Notes: a model not told the origin generated them from the sequence alone. A stretch of 64,000 bases of DNA from Paracyclopina nana (GCA_019096065.1 JAGUCH010000001.1:3286001-3350000); one strand, 5' to 3'; positions 47,801 to 58,355 are shown, counted from the first letter of the stretch. Numbers and translations are program-made.

Positions 47801-47952
47801 TAGTTGTTGTTGATGGCTTTCCTGATGAGATCACAATTGGGGAAGTGAGCTCCCACCAAGGCCTCGTTTTCATCATCAGATCCATTGGTTGCTTGCGCTT
47901 GCATGTGCTCGCACATAGCCATCAACAAACTCCGATTGCTCTCTGAGGACAT
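41848..47952 (-). CDS. Vasopressin/oxytocin (inotocin)-receptor-like GPCR, eight exons
   Basis: Exons (minus) 47952-47666, 47616-47400, 47338-47159, 46466-46287, 43144-42896, 42822-42606, 42233-42116 and 42061-41848 give 553 aa with all phases matching. The N terminus has NGS, NYT and NTT glycosylation sites. TM1 is VVLTIIIFFTVVGNFGVVLA; TM2 MYFFILHLSIADLLTAF; TM3 ends TAVDRYQAICFPL (DRY); ECL2 has YCRAEFIKGWGR; TM5 is YYSLSNFFIPFVVLLFCYT; TM6 AKIKTVKLTVVVVAGYLIC; TM7 NSGVNPWIYMAFNPEL. These match the nonapeptide receptor group; a CCAP/NPS-type receptor is the main alternative. The third intracellular loop is unusually long and acidic (exon 5). The 3.1-kb intron 4 is packed with repeats. Confidence 0.92.
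44153..44850. repeat. Composite repeat block in GPCR intron 4
   Basis: Copies of the GGCACGTAAAGTAGGG family at 44153-44200 and 44595-44850 flank about 390 bp that match two other lectin-intron segments: AATCCTGACGGAACAAAG-like sequence (compare 20000-20060) and TTTCGTCTTGAAGCCAACCA-like sequence (compare 18361-18475). The order suggests nested insertions. Confidence 0.6.
44905..45235 (+). repeat. Dimeric tRNA-like SINE, copy 3
   Basis: Module 1 keeps a B box (GGTTCAAACCCCAG), module 2 has A box TAGCTCAGTGG, the GCTGATCCAAC arm and GGTTCAAACC. The tail reads GGAATATAAGGGGCATTAA and CCCCCAAATTGCTTAG. Same layout as copies 1 and 2. Confidence 0.75.
45163..46232. repeat. 114-bp direct repeats about 1 kb apart, flanking a 40-bp tandem array
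   Basis: 45163-45276 and 46119-46232 are the same 114 bases with a single difference by my reading (AAATAGCTG against AAAGAGCTG). Their first part is the 3' tail of the SINE. Between them lie an inverted piece of the 60-bp minisatellite (45785-45840) and a tandem array (45845-46035). Confidence 0.85.
45845..46035. repeat. 40-bp tandem array, nearly identical units with telomere-like palindrome
   Basis: Just under five units of 40 bp, each with AACCCTAGGGTT, CATTTACCATTTACTAAG and TAAAAAGT. Units differ at single positions (TTCTCAT against TTCGCAT against TTGTCAT). The 12-mer is a palindrome made of AACCCT and its complement. Confidence 0.88.
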
Positions 47953-48985
47953 CTTTTCCGCTTCAGTTCACGGCCTCGTATACTTCTTCTTCTTCTTTTT
48001 CGTCTGTTGATGGGATAAAAATCATTCTACTAGTTGTGCAGCTCCTTTTGTCCGGGAAAAGATAGGATTACTCTGCGATCGAAAGTTGGTTACTTCTTCT
48101 TTTTTGGGGACTTTAGAGCTGAGCTGACAGGCAAAAAAATTGCAGTACTTGGCAAAAAATTGAAGCAATTTGATTACATTCAAAAATTGAGTTGACGCCC
48201 ACGAAGGAAAATCGGCACTCTCTCAAACCCACGATGAGCTCTTGCAAGGGTTAGTTTGATCATCAGAGTTTATAAATACAATTTCACTATTTGCTCCACT
48301 CACCTGATGCTTGGGATGGGCGTCTATCAGAAAGTGGCCTGCAGTATATCTCGAACCTGCCAATACATAGGAGCAGAAGTATTAGGTATTCTTCGTTTTT
48401 GTGTATGTTTTACGATTGAAAGGGTAAACATTGTGGCTGTGTGACACCAGAAAGCGGCCAATGAAGAATGACTGTAGTTAATCAAATTATTTATTTAGCT
48501 CTCAAGGCTCCGTATTAATTGTGCGCCAAAGCTGCTGAAAGGGTTGGTGGCAGTAGCTTAATTTTTGCTGCAACAATGCCAAAAGCAAGCCGTGACAAAT
48601 GCGATTAATTTTGAGTGTAAATATATATAGTGCGCAGGAAATTTGCCTCTCAGAGTCTTGGCTACGGCTTGTAGCGAGTAGGTGTACATACCTTTGAGAA
48701 TGGGCAAACCTGTGTAATGCGAGTAAATATGGCTTTTGGCAAGCGGAAACTTTAGAGATTGGCGAAAGCCAACTAAAGCTCGTGTGCTCAAAAAAGCTCG
48801 AACAAGAAGGAGCTATCAGCGATGAGAGACGGAAGAGAAGGGCAAACATAGCAGCGAGCGACTGCTTCTTTTCGTCGCAGATTGCCGCGCTCGCATTTTC
48901 TTGATTATCACGGGGCTTAACAAACCAAGCGATTCTTAGGTTACAAAACGAAGATAAGTCATTCATGGCTGTCTTTTTCGTTTAT
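47953..48985. other. 1.0-kb region between GPCR start and TMED stop
   Basis: No supported gene; holds the GPCR promoter. A minus-strand frame at 48502-48966 has no domain, and its composition does not look coding. Confidence 0.45.
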
Positions 48986-48986
48986 T
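48981..48986 (-). terminator. Poly(A) signal overlapping the TMED stop codon
   Basis: On the minus strand the end reads GCA TGA ATAAA, so AATAAA starts with the last base of the TGA stop. Confidence 0.55.
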
Positions 48987-50015
48987 CATGCTCTAGCATT
49001 TAATTTGTGGCTTGTTGGCTGCGAGTCGAAAAGCTTCTTTAGTACAATCACTTGAGTGCAACCAACTGCGACTAGTAAAAAAAGGTGGCCCAAACTCCAT
49101 CGGTCAATCATGCCTGCGTGTAAAGACATTAATTAGCCCATTGTAGCTCATATCTGGGTGAATTGATCTGAGAGCTTTTTTATTTACCCTGAACGGCTTC
49201 TAGGCGAGCTTGGTGTTTTTGTCCCATGGTACTTAGCCACCACTGTTGATGCCTGGCTCGGGCTATGCTTGACCGAACCTAAATACAACATGAGATATAG
49301 GCTTAACGATCTGACCATATGCCCTACAGCAGTTTCAAAGGAGTTGCTTCAAGTAGGAGAGTCTACATATTGTGCTGTCCTCGCAGCTAGCCATTGCCAA
49401 ATTGAAATGCTAACCTTTCTGACAACTCCCTCAACATTGGCAGCAGCCTCCTTGATACTGTCCAAGGTCGCATCCAAGGCCTTCACTTTTGCGGCCTCCG
49501 CATCGAAAGCACCCTCGACTTCAAACTGCCAAAAAATTCTTTTCGACTCGAGCATCGAATATCTATTGTTGAAGCAAATTTCGTAGTCTCCAACTTCAGT
49601 TGCTATGTAGCCCAAAAGTTGGTCCTCCACTTTTCTGTTCATGTATTGCACCAGTCGTCCCGTAGGAGATCGCATTTTGGCCGAAATGTCAAGTTGCTGA
49701 CCTGATCGTCCGGCATTCACAACCTGGAAATACACAAGCATTGCTGCCACGTTCTAGAGAATGCTTCTTGCCTTTCCCCTTTGATTTACTTCAATTTACC
49801 ACAAAATGAAAGTTGATAGCTTGATTCAGCTTCACATTGGGGATGTAGTAGCAATCCTCTGCCTTGTTGGCCACACTGACCACATATTGTCTTTGATACG
49901 ATTCCTCATCGCTGTCAGGATCAAAGGCTTCCTGAACCTCGGGGCTAATGGCATGAGCAAATCCCCACACTGCAAGGCAGGAGGCTATGGCAAGGAGCAC
50001 TTTGGCTGCCATCAT
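48986..50015 (-). CDS. p24/TMED family cargo receptor, four exons
   Basis: Exons (minus) 50015-49800, 49723-49415, 49278-49188 and 49113-48986 give 247 aa. A signal peptide (residues 1-22, MMAAKVLLAIASCLAVWGFA) precedes a GOLD domain with AEDCYYIPNVKLNQAINFHF, DISAKMRSPTG and EVGDYEICFNNRYSMLESKR. A coiled-coil stalk follows (AAKVKALDATLDSIKEAA; RKVRSSIARARHQ), then one membrane segment (WSLGHLFLLVAVGCTQVIVL) and a short cytosolic tail starting KKLF, the type of signal that binds COPI/COPII coats. p24 proteins cycle between ER and Golgi and sort secretory cargo. All phases match. The closest subfamily is TMED1/5-like, but this is not certain. Confidence 0.93.
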
Positions 50016-50625
50016 GCAGCTGATATGTTGTCTTTGCTGTATTTCAGAGTTGACACTAGTTGCATGCACATGTGGCAGCTCTAGATAACGAACCCAGCAG
50101 CAGCATCTCTGACATGACGTAGCACTGCTACTACATACAAACTTTGCTACCCACCCACACATCTAGCAAATCAGCTGCTCCTGTTGCAGAAAGCCTCCAA
50201 TTGCTTTTCTTCCTAGTGGGATGCAATCGAGGAGAACCGGAGAACCTCACAGCAAAATCATACCTCTGTGTGTAAAGGAAATCCTTAAGGCTACAGTTTG
50301 AAATAAAATACGATAGCCTCACTTCAGAATTCAGATGTAGCTGTTGCTCTTCGCTTTTTTGTGGGAATGTGGCTCTTCTAAAGGGCTCCTCCGCATCTAA
50401 GCTCAGAAAGTCACAATTCTGTTCCATGATGCAAAACTTTCATCAGTTGGGTCAGCTTAAAACTTTTTCATTGAATGGGATGTCAACATCTTTGCAAAAG
50501 CAGGTGCTACCAACAGCATGCCGCTATTGGGAGAGAATTTATTCCTGCCGCTTTTTTTTCAAATTGAAATGTCAAAAAATGAAACATTGTATAAATGCTC
50601 GCGTGAATTGGTGGTGCATTCTACG
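50016..50625. other. Region upstream of TMED, no gene seen
   Basis: About 0.6 kb containing the TMED promoter. Frames here lack support. Confidence 0.4.
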
Positions 50626-51350
50626 GGGAAACGTTTTTTGTCCGAAAATCTAGTTGTAAAATCTCCGAAAAGTTGAGTAGTTTTATCTCCGAAAAGTTGA
50701 GTAGCACTATGTCCGACCAATCATGCACAGTTGTAAAATGTCCGAACTCGCCTAGTTGTACTATCTCCAAAAAGTTTTGCCTAGTTGTGCTACCTCCGAA
50801 ATAATTTGTTTAGTAGAAAAATGTCCGAACCCTTCTAGTAGTATTATCTCCGAATTGAGTCTACCATATACCATATATGCCTTTTATGGGGTTAAATCTA
50901 TTTCAAGAACTTTATTAAAAATAACTTTTGCCAACAAATCATATCCTGTCCTTGATAGATGAATACCATCCTTAAACTTTTAATAAATACAAAAAAAGTG
51001 TGAATTTCTTAAAAAATATATTTACCTCTACTGCAGGCTCAATGGCTGGATTTGGAAAAATTGAGAAACCAAAATTAGGTGAGAGTTGAGAGGCCAGGTT
51101 GATCAGGTCCTTCAGCCGACCAAGGCTGTGTGCTGTGTGACAGGAAATGTTTTTGGAGCAAATACAACTAGGCAGATATTTTCGAAGAAAGTACAACTAG
51201 ATTTTTCCAAGATAGTACAACTAGATAGATTTGGTCGGAGATAGTATACTACCTGTCACCAAAAAAGAGTCGGACTAAAAACCACTAGGCAAATCTTTTC
51301 GACTAAAGTACATCTATACCGCAAATTTTCGGACAAAATTATGGCACCCC
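50626..51350. mobile_element. 725-bp nonautonomous DNA transposon with 8-bp TSD and subterminal repeats
   Basis: ATTCTACG occurs exactly at both edges (50618-50625 and 51351-51358). The ends are inverted: GGGAAACG...TTTTGTCCGAAAAT on the left; the right end reversed starts GGGGTGCC and also reads TTTTGTCCGAAAAT. Inside each end, a short motif (CTAGTTGTA.TATCTCCGAAA) is repeated about six times on the left and, inverted, about four times on the right. The middle (about 50880-51130) is unique and has no transposase. The 8-bp duplication suggests hAT-superfamily mobilisation. Confidence 0.82.
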
Positions 51351-51522
51351 ATTCTACGAGGCGCGTTGATCCTAACTAAAGCGCTGGATGTACGTAGACC
51401 GCTTGCTGCCTTAATCCTAACATACAAGTAGCACCTGATATTGACTGGGTGTAACGCGCACGAAATGTTGCTTCCTAGTGCATTAAACGTAATGCATCAT
51501 GGGGCAAGCATATCTGGTAACC

Positions 51523-51799
51523 ATGGCGATGGGGAGTGCCGATAAGCTAATTGACAAGAAACGGAATCGAGAAATAGCTCAATTTTTTTGTGCCTTTACT
51601 ACTACCATTATTTGCCTCACCTGCTTATTTTTGCTGGGGTAAGTAATGCTTTCTTTGCATTAAAATTCCTGTTGCTGCACCAAAAGCTGACATGTTGTTA
51701 TTACACTAGTACGAGCAAACTTACCTATAAATGCATGAGATTTTGTTGCCTGACATTCATTCAAGCAGATTTGTCTACTCAGAAAGAAGAGTATACTGA
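51523..51799 (+). CDS. Candidate 48-aa single-pass membrane micropeptide, two exons
   Basis: Exons 51523-51638 and 51769-51799 (phase 2; donor TGGG|GTAAGT, acceptor CAAGCAG|AT) give 48 aa: a charged N terminus (DKLIDKKRNREIAQ), one strong membrane segment (FFCAFTTTIICLTCLFLLGF) and a short tail (VYSERRVY). The ATG context (ACCATGGCG) is good. I recognise no family. The short length makes chance possible. Confidence 0.35.
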
Positions 51800-51918
51800 A
51801 AGATTGGTAAGTAGTCAGCTGCTAAAAATGGTTCGAAAACTAATGAAGGGTATTGGAGCTGATTCAAGACGGGTGAGCAACTTTCAGGCTTTTTGCAGGC
51901 TACGCAGGCAGTAAAATA

Positions 51919-52149
51919 CTAGGCAGTATTGCTTATTGAGGGCGCAGCAATCGATTTTTCCCTTCTTGGTATTCCTTGCATATGTCTTAGCAACTTTGAA
52001 GAAAAAATTAAAATCCCAGCATCATTTTTCCCATAGCTTTGCATTGCATTTTTAACCAGTTTCCTATAAGCATCCAACCTTTTTTCCCTGTACTGCGTAG
52101 ACATCAGCGGGCCTTTAGAAGAGGACTTGAAGTTTCTATAGCGTGACAT
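51919..52149 (-). CDS. Unrecognised basic 76-aa open frame
   Basis: A Lys/Arg/Ser-rich frame starting MSRYRNFKSSSKGPLMSTQY. No known domain and no splice evidence. It could be a small gene or chance. Confidence 0.22.
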   Translation of the reverse strand: MSRYRNFKSSSKGPLMSTQYREKRLDAYRKLVKNAMQSYGKNDAGILIFSSKLLRHMQGIPRREKSIAAPSISNTA

Positions 52150-52863
52150 ATCTTACTTGCTGCAAGGCATAAGTTTTTAAATTAACAAATAGCCTTTTTG
52201 GGATTTATTGCCAAGCGTAAGAAGCTTTTTTGTTAACAAAACTAGTAACTTTGCCTGATCAGCTCTTTTGAGTTACATTAGTTTTGTCTGAGCCCATTGC
52301 ACTGTAGTTTGGGGCTCTCCATGAATATATTTATAGAAGCGAGAGGCCACAATCCAAAGTGAGGAGCAAACCATGAGTTGCAATTTAGGGTTGCCTGCAC
52401 CTCATCTTATCGGATAGTTAGATAAGTGTTGTGCTCAGATGAATTGCACCAACTCATGCAACCATTACTTTCTATCCTTACCAGAGTCATATATAAAGAA
52501 ATATTGTCTCTAGGCGTGTCAGTTACGAATTTTCAGTCACGCTCAAGTTTTCGGTCTACCGGGCTGCCAGGCCTGGCTTTAAGAAATGTACTTTTTTAAG
52601 TTTTCGTGATAATGCGGGACACTTGAGTCAGCTGGCACTTTAGTGAGCTGGAAGTGGTCAATTTAGCTTTGCCATATGGTACAATTTTATGCGCGAAACA
52701 AAACGCGTTTGAATGTTCTCTATTTATCTATGACTCTGATGGTTTACATGGCATGCTTCTATACTGCGGTAAAGAAAACCCCAATATATCTCTCGTAGCG
52801 GAGAAATGCAAGCGTTTTGAAAGCCAGCTAGAAGAAGGAATTTTATTCGACTGCTTAATGGAT

Positions 52864-55800
52864 TTACATTATGGTGACGAAAAGGTCTTCATCTTTCGCT
52901 TCTGAGTCCTCGTCGTTCGTGACTGCAGTTCTTTTTCCGAGTTCAGAAAAAGAGGAGAAAATTCGGATTTCACTGACTCCAACAGCTCCCAACATTTTAC
53001 GAACCTCTTCTGCAAAAGGCATGTAAATTGTTATAAAGCGTTCCTGAAAATCTTGTTTTCTTGATAAGACAGCTATTATTTTTTCCACGCTCTTTTGGCT
53101 CTCAATATCACTAATCTAAATTAGCTGCGACAAAATGTAAGTGCAATAGTATATTTTTGAATGCCCAGATTCCTGAAAACACATTTCTTTGTGTGGAACT
53201 TGCATGCATTGAAAAATCACCTGAAGGAGCGATAATGTCGATTTGGCTGGCAGTTAGTTCTTCATCTATTTGTCCCTCCATCCACTCTTTTATTGAGTTT
53301 GCTGCTATTTGATCAACATATGGAACGCAGGACATTTCGAAAATTCCCCTCGCCTAGATGTTGGAACAATGTTAGCTTGATCAATACGTCTTAATAATGG
53401 CTACTTTCGAAGAAACGGCAAAACTGCTTTGATAGCGAACTATTAGCTTTCTCACCAAAATATTCTGATTGGAAGCCGCCTCTTTTTTCGATCTCATCAC
53501 ATGGGTACACTTTTTTAATGTGGCCTCCACATTGGCAAACGTCAAGACCCCAGTGAGACTGAGTATGACAGTCGTTGATGAAGGGGATCCAATTCCGGAC
53601 CCTGAGGAAGAAGCGTCGCAGAGGTTCCTTGAAAAGCTGTCACTCTCCAACAGAGGCAAAGTTTCGTACTGATGGCCCACCACCACCTTCATCTCATACG
53701 ACCTATATGCCATGACTAGTACGGTCAGGGCAACGGCAATGACCAGCCCGATGTCCACGTTGGTCAATACCACGCCAATAAACGTGCCTAGCCACAGAAA
53801 GCCGTCGAGTTTGGACTTTTTGAAGAACTTGCGAAAGTCTTGCGTCTGCAGGAACATGCCGCGCAAAGCGACAACAATGATACCGGAAAGAACTGCCTGA
53901 AATTGTACAGAGAATCAAGGTGTTTTTGTCACGTTCGTACTCTGGACTCGAGCCATTTCCCTTATTAGGTGTATGTGTCAAAACGTAGTTGATACCTTAG
54001 GCAGAGTCTCAAAAACTGGTCCTATGAAGAGGAGAACTATCACGAGGATTAATCCCGACAAAAGCCCTGCAAGTTGAGTTTTTCCTCCCACACTGACAAG
54101 GACGGAGGATCTTGCCATGGATCCGGCTGCGGGAAAGCAAAAGAAAAAGGATCCGGCTACATTTGCGACGCCCTAAAATCAAATGTGTTTCCAATGTCGG
54201 AAAACTACACGGCTAACTCTATATATTGTCACTTTACCTCGGTAAGGAGCTGGAAATTTCCACCCAGCGGATAGTGGAACTTGTGCGCGTATAGCTGCGC
54301 CATCGACAAAGAAATGGAATATCCAACGATGGCCAGAATCAGAGAGTCCACTATCACGCTAGCCACGACGTGTCCGTCAGTAATGAGTGTGGGCATCGAC
54401 GGAGATGGGAAGCTGCAATGATATTCGTGTGGCAAATCGAATGTAGTTGCGTATTATTGTTCGGATGCAGCATCTTCTTACCCCGAGGGTATTGAACCGA
54501 CCACATCCACGTTATATTTATTGGCCAAGTCGAAACCAAATGAAAGGGCTGTTCCAATAACGACGACGATCAGCTGAATGGGAACGGGAAACCGACATTT
54601 TTTTGCCATCGCCGGCTGCAAGAGACCAAACAAAATGGGCTTTTTTCGAAACCACTAGTAATTATGAGCCTCTTTCTTCACTTACTTTTATTGCAAAGTC
54701 GTGAAGGATGAGCGCGAGCATGGTGGACGTTGACACAAAAAGCGCAGCAGGATTTGTATCCGAGATGTGCTTGAAAAACTCCACGTACGTCTGAAAGAAA
54801 GGAATCCTTTTTTTGCTCGCACCTGAGAAATAGACGGCCTGGTCATTTCCGATGACGGCTCTCGCATTTACGACTACGTGGCGCGCTTTAACTTTGCAAA
54901 GTAGTGCGATACAGGAGGACTTACGTAAGCCAACTTCAAATAGGGTTTGCTGATGCGAGGAAATTTCAAACCCAACAGGGGCCTCAGTTGCGACGTGAAG
55001 ACATGAATGGCCGCTCCCAAGGTGTAGGAGGACATGACAACATCGGATAATATCCAGCTGAACTTGCCGAGCTGAACACCAGCCAAGACGATTTGCCACA
55101 GCCCGGTCATGAGGCAAAGTAATGTCGCCATCGAAGTCATTGCGGCCACATCATCTTCGGAAGCGTCTCCTATAGCAGGCATTTGCAGCGCTGGGGGCTC
55201 AGTAAGGGGATTATTGAGGGAGTTGGCTAAGGGAGTTCCTAGCACACTATTACCCCCAAGGGCCGTTGAGGCAGCTGTGTCATTTAGCGAAAGGCTCTCG
55301 GTGGGCGCGAGGGATAAATGACGGCCAATCACAGATGCCACTATTAGACACAAAGGGCCACAGGTGCCTGCTCGGGAAGCACATTAGAAAAAAGGCCAAA
55401 TTTGCAATCTGTCATACTTGCCCATCGATATGTGAGGGGAGGGACCAATGATGCCGTACACCAAAACGGGGAACACCGAGCAGTAGATTCCCATTTCCGC
55501 GGGGAGGTTGGCCAGCATCGCGTAAGCCATGCCTTTAAGAAAAAAAATTGCCCTCTGCAATAATATACACATAACTTTTTGTTAGAAATGATCAGGATCC
55601 TCGCATTAAGAATCTCCCTTTTGTACTGCAAGGAATAACGGAAAAAGCCAACGAATCTTTCCTTTTTAAGGTGAACACCACATCAATTCTCTTGTAGTTA
55701 CTAATTGATCAGCAGAATTGCCCACCGCTAATCAGGAGGTTATGGCCTCTCAATTAAACCAGTTGACGCGGCTTCGATGCTTATGACTTTTTTAGGTTAT

Positions 55801-56097
55801 TGTATGGGCTGCATCAGGCTTCTGTACTCGGCAAAAAGGTTGATAATAAATGAACCGCCTTCGCTGTTCAATTTTCGAGCGACTTTTCTTGTCTACTCGC
55901 ATCTTACGCATCGTAAGCCTCACCAGTCCATGAACGAAGTTACCTTGGGGAATTTGCATAATGGCAATCGTGAGGGCGGCGATAATGTCGTCGATGAGAC
56001 ACGACCTCCAATTGTAGTGGAAAAACCATAAGGATGTAAATTGCTTTTTCGTCCTCTTTAAACTCTTGACCAAGCCCAATTTGGCTCTCCGTTGCAT
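52864..56097 (-). CDS. SLC26-family anion transporter (SulP/STAS), ten exons
   Basis: Exons (minus) from 56097 (start uncertain)-55944, 55532-55422, 55367-54925, 54790-54686, 54615-54482, 54412-54238, 54172-53996, 53896-53456, 53353-53318 and 53115-52864 give about 675 aa. SulP signatures: AALTIAIMQIPQGMAYAMLA, GIYCSVFPVLVYGIIG, KFPVP-type PVPIQLIVVVIGTALSFG, GVANVAGSFFFCFPAAGSMA, GGKTQLAGL. The C-terminal STAS domain (VILSLTGVLTFANVE; IFEMSCVPY; ITIYMPFAEEVRKML; EIRIF) follows. SLC26 proteins exchange sulfate, chloride, bicarbonate or oxalate across the plasma membrane. Intron 2 is GC-AG (ATGG|GCAAGT, 54 nt). The frame is open to an acceptor-like site at about 56158, so an upstream first exon may be missing. 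The STAS exon has an alternative form (see findings). Confidence 0.9.
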
Positions 56098-56738
56098 TCT
56101 GGCCTTTCTAGATTCTGAAAGCCAATATGTTGAACGCAAGCTTTTTGGGTATGCTAAGATTTGGTACCACCTTGGGGTGCATCATCATCGGACGTCATGA
56201 TGATCACAATTAGCAAGACGAAGGATGTGTACGCGCATTCGCAGTTTTCAAGAAACTGCTACCTTGAAACACGATTGACTTGCTCAATTTTTTTCACGTA
56301 AGGTCGTGTTGCAGGCGCTAATCACTTGTTCAGAATCTTAAGCGGGCTTCTGCAATTCTGGAATTTATGTGAACAGTCACACCTATGCTTTAATTAGCGT
56401 TGCAATTGTTAGGAAATCTCGTTGCTGCTCGGATAGTAGCAAAAAAAAGTTCTAGTTCAACCAGTTAGTATTGTGAGATAATGCGATGAACCAAAACATA
56501 GTGAACATCTTCAGAAATTACCTTTCATGCATGAATTTTGGGCTGCAACATAATCAAGTCTGACAGCTATAACTCATGGCTTCATTCTAAAGTTGAACGT
56601 ACTAGAGCACTTTGAGCTATTCTTATTCTATAGTGCTACTTTATTGAGAAAATGACAAAGAGTTATTAATAGCAAGCCGAAAGGAAGCTCCTCCTTTTGC
56701 CAGGATAGCATGACAAAACAAGCATACTTTTTCAGAAC
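56098..56738. other. Region between divergent genes, possible SLC26 leader exon
   Basis: On the minus strand 56098-56157 stays in frame with SLC26 (YPKSLRSTYWLSESRK). Further up, an ATG at about 56200 starts MTSDDDAPQG in a frame that would fit only through an impossible 17-nt intron. Nothing else was seen. Confidence 0.35.
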
Positions 56739-57594
56739 ATGTCACCATCAGATCTGCGTTCGGGTGGAACTTTTATCCTCGCCCATTTAGCCGCACTGGT
56801 GAGCGTTTTTGCAGTTTGCAAATTATGCCTATGCTTCACTTCATGGGAGTCGCAAGGCATTTATTTGTTCCTGGCTCTCTCCTGGTTCCTCTGCAATTTG
56901 GCAGCTCAGATCCTGTGCATATTGCTCCTCTTTCACGGTAGTATAAGATATTCCCTTGCTTCAAATCTCTTTTAAAAGCATTGCTTATATTTCATCAGGC
57001 TTCCCCTCCTTAATTGGTCTTCAAGATGATGCAAATTGGATCGCTGGAGCTGTCGGCTGGCCTTGCCTAACTACTTTCTTTTTGATGAAGAGTAACGCCT
57101 CTATGCCCTTCATTTGCATGCACCCTACAATGTCGGCACTTATTCTGACTATTTTTGTCAAAATAAAGCTCGGATCTCTGGAGCCCTCGAAGCTTGACTT
57201 GGTCAAAATTTCCCTCACTTGGAGCTCCCTCTGCACCGCATCTTTGATAGGTGCGTGATGAGGCCATTCTTAAATTTTTCTGGTGATATTTGCTCATGAT
57301 AGGTACATGAAATGTTGAAGGGAATTCAATCGCTAAATCTGTCACGTTAAACTGAAATTATTCTAATTCTATAATACTGTTTCGTACCTCCTTTGCTAAT
57401 GTGAGAGCTTGTGATTTTCAGCCAGTTGCTATCAATCCAACAACATCAATGGTTTATCTGCTTGCTCGGTGTTTGTGGCATCTCAATTCGTTCTTGCCAC
57501 GAGCTTTCGAACAAAGGATTGGAACACTTTGGACCTTTTCCTCGCGGGTAGCGCCATCGCCAATTTTATGTTCTTGGAGGCTATTTTCGCATGA
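56739..57594 (+). CDS. Unrecognised polytopic membrane protein, 207 aa, three exons
   Basis: Exons 56739-56937, 56999-57250 and 57422-57594 join in phase 1. The protein is almost wholly hydrophobic, with about six or seven membrane segments: FILAHLAALVSVFAVCKLCL, IYLFLALSWFLCNLAAQILC, WIAGAVGWPCLTTFFLM, MSALILTIFVKIK, ISLTWSSLCTASLIASC, SACSVFVASQFVLATSF and a last one ending exactly at the C terminus (ANFMFLEAIFA). Phases match and the first ATG (AACATGTC) has a usable context. I do not recognise the family and assign no function. Confidence 0.7.
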
Positions 57595-57659
57595 CATCAG
57601 GAGGTTTCGTGGTAGCGCGTTTGCTAAATTTGCGAACTGAGCGTAAATAAAGCAAGTCT

Positions 57660-58159
57660 ATGATCAAATTCTTGTGCTTTCTTTCCGTGCTCTCGGTGGT
57701 TCTTGCTATCTTTTGCATGAGGAGCCCTCAGTTTCTGCCTCTTTTGCGTAATCTGTCTCAGCGTGCAATGACTCAAGTGGAGCCGTATTCTATGGCCTTT
57801 GTGACAGCTCCGAACCAAGAGGTGGCCAAGAGCCTAGCTCAGGGACTAGGTAATAAGGCCTTTTGAGGCTTTTCTTCGTAAGCACCATATTAACCTGACC
57901 CGCTTCAGTTGAGGGAAAATTGGCTGCATGTGTCAACATCATACCAGGCATCATTTCTGTTTATGAGTGGCAAGGTAAAATAGAAAACGACAGTGAGGTG
58001 CTCATGATGATCAAGACTAGAACGACGGGGATTCCGGAATTGACTGAATTCGTGAGAGCCAAACATCCTTACGACGTGGCCGAGGTGATCACGACCTCCA
58101 TTGAGCAAGGAAATCAACCATACTTAGACTGGATTGGAAAGACGGTGCCCGAAAAGTGA
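57660..58159 (+). CDS. CutA-like protein, two exons
   Basis: Exons 57660-57849 and 57909-58159 (phase 1) give 146 aa. An N-terminal hydrophobic segment ([15 protein letters not shown]) looks like a signal or membrane anchor, as in animal CutA. The core matches CutA1: [71 protein letters not shown]. CutA forms stable trimers; bacterial CutA is tied to copper tolerance, and mammalian CUTA to anchoring acetylcholinesterase and to BACE1 trafficking. The intron is 59 nt. Confidence 0.94.
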
Positions 58160-58355
58160 ACTAAACATACCATGTCTTTGCTGTTTACCGCTTTTCCTAC
58201 TTCTAACGCGTAATTTTGAATAACATTTGTATACAAGTGAAAGCCTTTTTACGAGCCTTTTAAAAATTCCGCCAAATGACATGATGCAACGCGACCGACT
58301 CAGTGAGTCATCGTCCGATCAGCTGACTCAACAGTTGCGCAGCCTCAACGCACAA

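Larger units (their letters stand above)
51359..52863. other. 1.5-kb region with only weak candidate small genes
   Basis: Apart from the two low-confidence candidates listed separately, no exon is supported. A plus frame at 52654-52905 (83 aa) has no ATG at its start and overlaps the SLC26 end antisense. Confidence 0.4.

Noticed and set aside
48502..48966. 154-aa minus-strand frame
   Set aside because: No domain, no splice support, and composition unlike neighbouring genes.
52654..52905. 83-aa plus-strand frame overlapping the SLC26 3' end
   Set aside because: It does not begin with ATG, has no family match, and lies antisense to the SLC26 stop.
56158..56205. MTSDDDAPQG leader joined to SLC26 in frame
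   Set aside because: It would need a 17-nt intron; the frame match is probably chance.
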